A DNA stretch of 64,000 bases, from contig OZ014425.1 of the NCBI GenBank assembly GCA_963965975.1, positions 3,857,501 through 3,921,500 of the forward strand. Direction: 5' to 3'. This stretch comes from Xestospongia bergquistia. Taxonomy: Eukaryota; Porifera; Demospongiae; Haplosclerida; Petrosiidae. Below are positions 56,853-64,000 of the stretch, one piece after another; positions within the stretch are counted from its first letter, which is position 1; every line of letters begins with the position of its first letter. The position numbers and the translations under genes were made by a program. The notes under the pieces were generated by a model. The model was not told the DNA's origin, did no database searches, and saw only the letters and a list, made by a program, of their open reading frames with translations.

Positions 56853-59800
56853 ATGACTAGTGCAGTGAGCTTTGCGTCTGCTAAAAGTTCCCTGCACATC
56901 GGGGATACAGTATTGTTCTTGATCAGGTCTAAAGAACGTAATGGCTACGTCTACTCCGAACTATCAAGGTACTGTTTGCATTATCGCAATACGTATCTTA
57001 AACAATATATTCTAACTATTGTAGTTCTCCGTACGACTTTCTGACCGTCTATCCTGTGAAATCTGGAATTGACAAGGAACCACACTTTTCTAATGTCAAT
57101 TGTAAGTTGTATGTGTGTGTGTGTGTGTGTGTGTGTATACATATATACACACACACAATAGTAATATATATACAGTACAACTGATTACTGTTAAAAACAT
57201 TAGCTTTTGAAAGTAGTGTCATGTGATTTACATCTTTCAGGCTGAAATATATGGAATACAAACTACGACAAAAATTGACATAAAATTCATGATTATTGCA
57301 ACTCTCCATTCACAATTTTACCAAGAATTCATGATTCCTTGCAATTCTTGGGTTTCGATTTGGTCAGCAATCTTACATTTTCATAATAATCGCAAATTCA
57401 CGAATCGTAAATTTCAGGTAACATCGTGAATTTAGACAGTGCAATAATCAATAATTTATGTCTATTTTTATCGTAGTTTGTATTCCATATAAAAACACTT
57501 TTCCAATGATACTAAATAATTTTTCACTAGTCACTGTGCATGCATCATGTATTGTATTATTGCATTGAAGGCTAGGTGTCATGAAGTATAAATTTACACA
57601 TTGACACCTTCATATACCAAATGCGTGCATTAATTGTTAATTTTCCAAGTAATGTAGCTCAAAACAGAAGTGCTTATAAAAGTGCTTTAAAATGCTTACA
57701 AGGACTAATGGCACAAAATACTTTAGCACAAACAAGTGCTTGCCCTTTACATAGTGCTTGAAAGTACTTCAACCACTTCAAATATTGTCCTTAAAATGAT
57801 TTCAAGCACCAACATTCAAGTGCTTGGCCCATGCTTGTAAGAAATGAAAAATTTAGCTAGTAGTTTGATTACATATAAAACAAAACATTTAGCAAGTAAT
57901 TAGACCACGTATATAAATATAGCAGGGCTATGAGTTGATATAAGTATCAGTACAGCCTCTGGTTAGTCTTCTTCTAGTAAGAAAAGTTGCTAGATCTATC
58001 TAATATGTTTGTGTCTTGTACAGAATGTCCAATCAGCTGTTCATAATATGTCTTACAGTTGATTCTAATCATCAGTTCAGTTTCCATTGCAGCGGACCCA
58101 TAGTTACCACAGTGAAAGCATTCTAATAATTCAGATTATTTCCTATCATCAAAATGTCAACTTTAAAAGTCCTAAAAATAACAAGATTTGAGCACCATAT
58201 AGTTCATGGGTGAATTGGGGGTTAATACAATTCAGGGGTGAATTGGGGGTTAATATAGTTCAGAGGTGAATGAGGTTGGTTCAGAGGTGAACTGGGGGTT
58301 AATTATTTGTTTTTTGTAATAGATGCTACATTCAAAGTATTAGCACCCAACAAGTTCAAAGCCAAACAACATCTCAGAAAATTAGAACAGTAAGAATAAC
58401 AACATACAACATTGAATCTATTTACTATATGTATAATACCTCTACAGGGAAAATAGTGAAGAGTATCGTAATGATGAGATACAAAATGCAATGGTAATAT
58501 ATATATATATATATATAATTCATTAGTTTATCAGATTCTTTGTAAAGAGTTTAGATGTGTCCAGATTATGTACTTTGTTAATGCCAATAATGACAACTTT
58601 TAATGCTCATACTAATCTTAGTTTATTTAACTCAACTTGTCAAATTACTTTATTATGAAACAATTACTATTACCATTTCTTGCAGATGCACCCAATTACC
58701 ATTACAATTACCATTAGTTTTCAAAAAATTTCCTATTTATTATTAATTTTCCAATACCCATTTCAATTACCATTACAACATTCCAGACTTATAGTACAAG
58801 TATATGAGGTAGTATTGAGTTTATGGCCTATAGAAATTGATATAGGAAGCAGGAGAAATATTTAATAAAGTTTTAGAACAACTAATTGAAGTTTTTGTTT
58901 TCTGCTTGACATGCGTATATTGACATGTAGTCCTAAGATTGTTTTGGGCATGTGGTATCTTTATGTTGTTCACAATTAAGTTTTAACAAATCATAACTAT
59001 TAAAATTAATATTGTGGTATGCAACTTTCAAGAGCAATGAATGAAATAACCTACATTAGATATACAATGAGGCACATAAAAAATGAACACCTTTCATGGG
59101 TACTTTAAAACTGACTGTGACTGATGGAAGTTTTCTGAGTCAAAGAAGTGTCTTTGGGCAGTTTCATAGCTTCTGCTAACTCTTAAGTCTTAAAACATAG
59201 AAATACTTCATTACCTTACAGCAATACCATTACAATAATTTTAGAACAATTTTTACAACCATTATAATTGTCTAATTGCCAGTAGTAGTTAACATAATCC
59301 ATTCAAATTTCATTTGCTTAACTTTATAGAAGCATATGGGAAAAACCTAACATTTTAATGACAAAACTGTTCTTGTTACATTAATTTCGTAATCTTATAA
59401 TGACTTAACTGAGAAGACAGGTATTTGACAATTAAATCCATTGTTATAGAAAATACAAACCTGATGTAGTGGTAGATAGCGTTCATACACAAAATTGCTA
59501 GACACCTTCCAACATAATGACTTTATCTTACAAGAATAAATAGCTAATTTGATTGTTTTAATATGTGTGTATTGGTTATTGCCTTGTATTTTATCTAGCG
59601 TTCTGTTGAGGTAGAAGAAACTGAGAATGCTCTAGAACAGAAGAGAAGACATGGAGCTAAAGTATTCTATGGAGATTATATACAGGTTAGTAAATTGCAT
59701 TATAATTTAGGGTCTTAGGAGAGCTGATACATTTCCTTACTTTTGTTAATAGCTTCAACACATTGCTTCCAAGAAGTTTGTCAAAGTTTGTTCAGAGGCT

Positions 59801-62450
59801 TCTAAAACTGAGAGCAACAATCTATTGGTAAGAGATATATTATCAACACATAAGTAATGTACTTGCTTTTGTAGGTGAACTTGTCTAAGGAGAACTTTGA
59901 GGAATGCATCTTTAAAATACTTCCACGTTACAAAGTCAGATCAGAAGGAGATGAGGTAAGTAAGTCTATCTGTAGCCACATTCACAATCTGTCTAATCTA
60001 GGTGAGATTTGGTGATCAGCTAAAGATTGAAAGTTCCAAGAATCAAGGACAGTTCCTCCACTGCAGTGGTAGTGGTCACACTTTGGGTGCTTCCAATTTC
60101 AATATACAAACTGACTGGTAAGTAAAAAACACAATCATTTGAAGTTAACATATATTTTAATGAATTCCCTTTATTTGTTTTTCTTAAAACATTTTTCTAT
60201 TTATAGTTTTGAGTTGAACTTGTCAGCTACAGAGTCAGCCCTAACCCTTATTCCTCACTATTGTCCTTCATCCAAACACCCAGAGAAAGCTCTCAAGGTA
60301 TACTTGAGTATAGCTTGTGGTCATTAAAAAATGCTAATTAGTTGTGATGTGAAAAATCCTATAGCCAGTGCTACAGTACATATGTAATTAAGTTAGAATT
60401 TGATAATTCTAATAGAGATCATGTGTTAATATGTCTTATTAGACCTCCTACATGTATGTATAGAGTATATGTATCTTATGAAGCACTGTAAACTCATGTA
60501 ATGTAATTTGTGGTTACTCCATATTCCTTCATGTAGGCCGGTGGTTGTGTTAGACTCTTCCATAAGGAAGATGAATGTTATATTGTTGCTGAAGGATCCT
60601 TTGCTGATGCCAACCCTATCATTGAAGATGGTGAGATGAATTTGGAAGGGTTAACAATGTTTTATTTGTTTCATTTTTAGTTCATTGTCGTATGAGACGT
60701 GTAGACTCTAGAAAACATGCTGCTCCATCTACTTCAGCTAATACTTACTGGCAAATTGAGAAACAAGAGGATCCTAGAAGTGGTAAGGAAAGAGATTATA
60801 AAATAAAATAATCATCTATCAATCACAAGGTGACATTATTTCCTGGGGTGAGAGGTGTCGAATTAAGCATCTTCCAACACGACTTTATCTAGCAGTTATC
60901 AAAGATGGTGATAAACATGTGGTACATTAATATTTGTCTAATACAATATGTATGTATCATGTTCTGTTGTCTAAAGGTCACTCTGAAAGAAAGGTCAAAT
61001 GATGAGGCAGATTTAGAAACTCTGTTTAGTTTCCATCCACTTATAAAGGTAATGTAATTCCTTATCAACAAGTAATCTTATGCCAATAAACCCTTACAGG
61101 AAGAAGATGAGGTCCTATTAGAATCATATGCTCACATCAAACATCTTGTCAGTGGAGAATGGCTTCATTTGGAGAAAAGAAGTAGGAAGGAAATATTTAT
61201 GAGTTTAAAATCAAGATTAATCCACACAGCTCGTTATATACGCAAGAATTTTAACCCCACAGCTGAAGGATTAGCTGGTCTACAATGGGACTCTGCTGAA
61301 CTTTACATGGTGTGCTAAAAACATATTTATTTATCTCTAACTTGTGCTTACTTTAGCTGTCTACTAGCAAAGACAAAGGAGACTATGATTCCTTCACATT
61401 ACAAGAAGTAAGCATGAGTCTGATTTATAAGTGATATTTTGCTTGTACTAATTAGGTAACAGAAGATTTATTGGACAAATTCAACTTTGTTGCTGGGGTT
61501 GTCCCTGTATTATCAGCATACATTAGTCTTGTAATGTACATATTATAATGAGAAATAATTATTTTGCATATTAGATTGAAGAGGGTACACATCTAAAGCA
61601 GAAACAACCTGTTCGTGTTAGAGACACCTTGATTAAACTGAGAAAATGGTTGATCACTGATCATGAAAGAGATAGTAAAAACAACCAGAAACTGTTAAGA
61701 AATCTCAGAGTGAGTTTTTTCAACTACTTCCACAGTTGTTATGTGTGTCTTTCACTACACTATAAACTTGTTTGTATTTCTTTAGGTGTTAGAGCAATTA
61801 TCAGAAATTCTGAAGTCATCTGATCAATTTGAAAAATCAAGGTGAGATTCATCTGTTTTATTTACTCATGATTATTACTTGACATCAGTTATCATATTAA
61901 TATTTGCCGAGAGTGTTACAATGTCATCAAGAAATATTTAGAGGGTGATAGTCGTAAAAATGAGAACTACTTAGCTAGATTTATAGAGTTCTTTCAAACA
62001 CAGGTACACGTATGTACAGTGAGATACTTTTATCTTTTTTTGATGTCAGATGAGGAAAGGACTAAATGCTGAAGAAGTGTTAGTTGAAATTGTTCAAGAC
62101 AATCTGTAAGTGTTGTTTTGATTGAATCTGCTATTTATTGTTACTTGTTTTAGGACTATTGTGTCCAAAATGGCTGACACTCAAATGAGTTACATGATAG
62201 AACAATTTTGTAAAACTGAGGTATTTAATCTATTTATATTATATCTTTTATATACAATACATTATAGGATCCCCATTTTCTACATTTTTTAAGTTCTCTT
62301 TGTGTTTGTGCTGGACGACCAATCCCTTCAACACAAAGTAAGCTTCAGTGATCATTTGAGATTGTATGAAGTTAAAATCATTTTATTGATATTCTATTTA
62401 ATGACATAATATTTTTGCATAATTTACTATTCTTTTTCTCTCTCTCTCTC

Positions 62451-62494
<44 letters not shown>

Positions 62495-63956
62495 AGATCG
62501 TTTACTAAAAGAGCTTGTCTTGGAACATGGAAATGTTAGAAAATAGTCTCTAACTTTATGTCAGAGTTGTATCTTCATTCTATTCAATAGGACTTATTTC
62601 TCAGGACTAGGATTCAGAAGAACCCTGATGACAATGGTAGTCAGGTGTATTGTTATGAGCAACAAGCTCCAGACAAGGCTATTTCGCTCCGAAAGCTCCA
62701 CCCACCTGGCAACTTAGAGTTAAGGCGAAAAGGAACTCTGTCTAAACAGCCAAAAGCAGCAAAAAAGGTTACTACTAATCTTTAAAATGCATCTCATAAG
62801 TTAGTCATTCTTTTATTAGGATATTTATGAACTTCTTGAAGCTCAACTACATTTGATAGCAAGACTTTGTGAGGTATAAAAGAAATGTCATATTAGTATA
62901 TTATATATGATCACTACAACAGGGTAATAACAAAGCTTCTATTGAAGCTATGTTATATCCAGACAATGAGAATGGTTATATCAGTTTTGATGAAGCTCTT
63001 CTTTGTGCTCAAGATACCAAACTGGACACTACATTGAGATCACGTTATGTAGAACTTCTCCTTGTTATGTTTGTTGATGTTGGAGAGAACAGACCTTTTT
63101 TGGATCACCTCTGTTATTCTTTTGTAAGTACTTTTATGATTTTAGAATCAATGCTTAATGTTTATTCTCCACAATAGGACTATCATCAACTTGTAGCAGT
63201 TCCTTATGCTGATACTGGAGATAGTCAAATAGAGGCATTAACTGGAGTAGAGAACCTTCATTTTCCTGACTTGAAAGATTGGATTCTTAAAACTATTAAA
63301 GAATCTACAGTGAGTGAAAAAAATTGTTAACACTTTTTATCTACTAGTCTTGTTCTCAGGAACTTCGATGTGATTTGGAACACGAGGAAGAAAACTTGTT
63401 TTTAGAACAAGTTCTGGATGTTCTTGGTCATCTTGTTAGTTATGGTTACTATGATGATGTAGAAGATGTTGATGAAGCCATGGTTCCACTCATACAAATA
63501 CTAAATGGAAAAACAGATTTACCTAGTACTTCAAGGAGAGGTAAATATAAATACATGACAATGTCTTTAGCTGAGTTAGTTACAATATTAATGGATTGAT
63601 TTTTAGTAAGAGAGATTTGATAATAAGGTTCAATACTTATAACTATATAGTTGCTATATTTCTTAATGAATAAAGAAGTGTGTGAATTATCTATACAAGT
63701 ATTAATTCTTTTATTATTTGACATCTCTTTTTTACTAATTGATCTCTTTAATTGCTATTATATACATGCATACTGAATAATAATTGACTGATTTAGTTCA
63801 AGCTTTGTAATCTTCACATTAGTTATAACTCAATTTGAATGAAGTTTTTATAAAAGTAACTTTATTTTATTACATAGAATCTAGTTTGGATTTCAAGTCT
63901 AAAGGACGCAAGGCAGATTCCCCAGAGAATAAATCTGTCTTTGCTGTGAAAGAAAA
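56853..63956 (+). CDS. ITPR: Inositol 1,4,5-trisphosphate receptor, N-terminal third (runs off the window)
   Basis: Twenty-nine exons from ATG 56853 to a possible donor after 63956, about 937 codons, in phase. Residues about 1-230 form the beta-trefoil suppressor domain, with SLHIGDTVLFL near the start, RHGAKVFYGDYIQL and HIASKKFVKV. Next is the MIR/IP3-binding beta-trefoil (about 230-440; GGCVRLFHKEDECYIVAEG, GERCRIKHLPTRLYLAV). The RIH armadillo region follows (DLLDKFNFVAGVVP, INICRECYNVIKKY, PHFLHFLSSLCVCAGRPIPSTQN, YELLEAQLHLIARLC). IP3 receptors are tetrameric Ca2+-release channels of the endoplasmic reticulum of about 2700 aa, so pore exons must lie to the right. Exon 19 needs the acceptor at 61888; nearer AGs give stops. 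AAG TAA at 63955-63960 could end a short form, but the family length argues for splicing. Confidence 0.88.
57250..57489. mobile_element. 240-bp MITE with long terminal inverted repeats, TA target duplication
   Basis: Left end TATGGAATACAAACTACGA (57250 on) and the inverse at the right end (to 57489) match for about 35 bases with two changes. TA flanks both sides (57248-57249, 57490-57491). It lies in the long second intron (57102-58322) of the IP3 receptor gene. No coding capacity; it resembles small Tc1/mariner-type MITEs. Confidence 0.85.
57650..57845. repeat. AAGTGCTT-rich degenerate repeat
   Basis: The octamer AAGTGCTT and close variants in both orientations (AAGCACC, AGTACTT) recur about ten times in under 200 bp. 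It has the look of a decayed inverted-repeat element in the same intron. Confidence 0.5.
58202..58303. repeat. Minisatellite of about 28 bp, 3-4 units
   Basis: Units follow the pattern GTTCAGGGGTGAATTGGGGG then TTAATATA, with small changes. The third unit is shortened. It lies just before the acceptor of IP3 receptor exon 3. Confidence 0.85.
62437..62496. repeat. (CT)n polypyrimidine microsatellite at a splice acceptor
   Basis: The CT run, with CC, TTTC and TGTC interruptions, ends in the AG acceptor of IP3 receptor exon 23 (62497). The microsatellite itself is the polypyrimidine tract. Confidence 0.9.
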
Positions 63957-64000
63957 GTAAAATCATTCTAACATTCTTGTAGACAGTTGACTACTTTAAC

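Noticed and set aside
58202..58303. CRISPR-like array
   Set aside because: The units are contiguous minisatellite copies without spacers, in a eukaryotic intron.
63955..63960. AAG TAA as the true end of the IP3 receptor
   Set aside because: The protein would lack the channel pore. A GTAAAAT donor is present at the same place and the gene most likely continues beyond the window.

Overview
The window looks like nuclear DNA of an early-branching animal, most likely a demosponge such as Amphimedon. The DNA is AT-rich. Genes are closely packed on both strands and split by very short (about 40-60 nt) GT-AG introns. Single-copy animal genes (INF2-type formin, RBM5/RBM10, focadhesin, TIMMDC1, IP3 receptor) sit beside lineage-expanded secreted and GABA-B-like receptor genes. 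The species is inferred from style and gene content, not proven. All gene models were spliced by hand; for the main ones exon phases were checked by summing exon lengths.

Layout. 0-4 kb: a two-domain Kunitz gene on the minus strand and a decayed copy of a CUB gene. 4-15 kb: a cluster of secreted-protein genes. It holds two intact, nearly identical CUB-domain genes, a 167-aa secreted protein, and a 534-aa signal peptide-Ig-Ig-FN3-Lys-rich protein that shares its C-terminal domain with the 167-aa protein. About 5 kb (4082-9102) is an older tandem copy of the 9103-19215 region. In this copy only the CUB gene is still intact; the other genes carry deletions, stops and one small inversion. 14.4-20.1 kb: TIMMDC1-like and INF2-like formin genes, head to tail. 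20.4-23.1 kb: a convergent MFS transporter (MFSD4/NaGLT1 type) with a hAT-like MITE in an intron. 23.2-28.8 kb: an RBM5/RBM10-like splicing factor that shares a roughly 90-bp bidirectional promoter with the MFS gene and contains a 373-bp pure (TC)n tract. 29.0-37.0 kb: a focadhesin (FOCAD)-like gene on the minus strand.

34.7-47.5 kb: a roughly 6.4-kb tandem duplication that contains the 5' part of the FOCAD gene plus a GABA-B-like class C GPCR. It yields two receptor genes and one truncated FOCAD copy. The two receptors are nearly identical in the ligand-binding half and clearly diverged in the membrane half.

47.5-56.8 kb: gene-poor DNA made of nested tandem repeats. One copy carries a 1.19-kb element with TA target duplication, and empty sites are visible in sister copies. 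56.85 kb to the window end: the N-terminal third of an inositol trisphosphate receptor gene, which runs off the window.

Functional picture: the intracellular genes are unrelated housekeeping functions (actin nucleation, splicing, mitochondrial assembly, Ca2+ release). The two tandemly amplified clusters encode secreted or cell-surface proteins, so local duplication in this window falls on outward-facing proteins.
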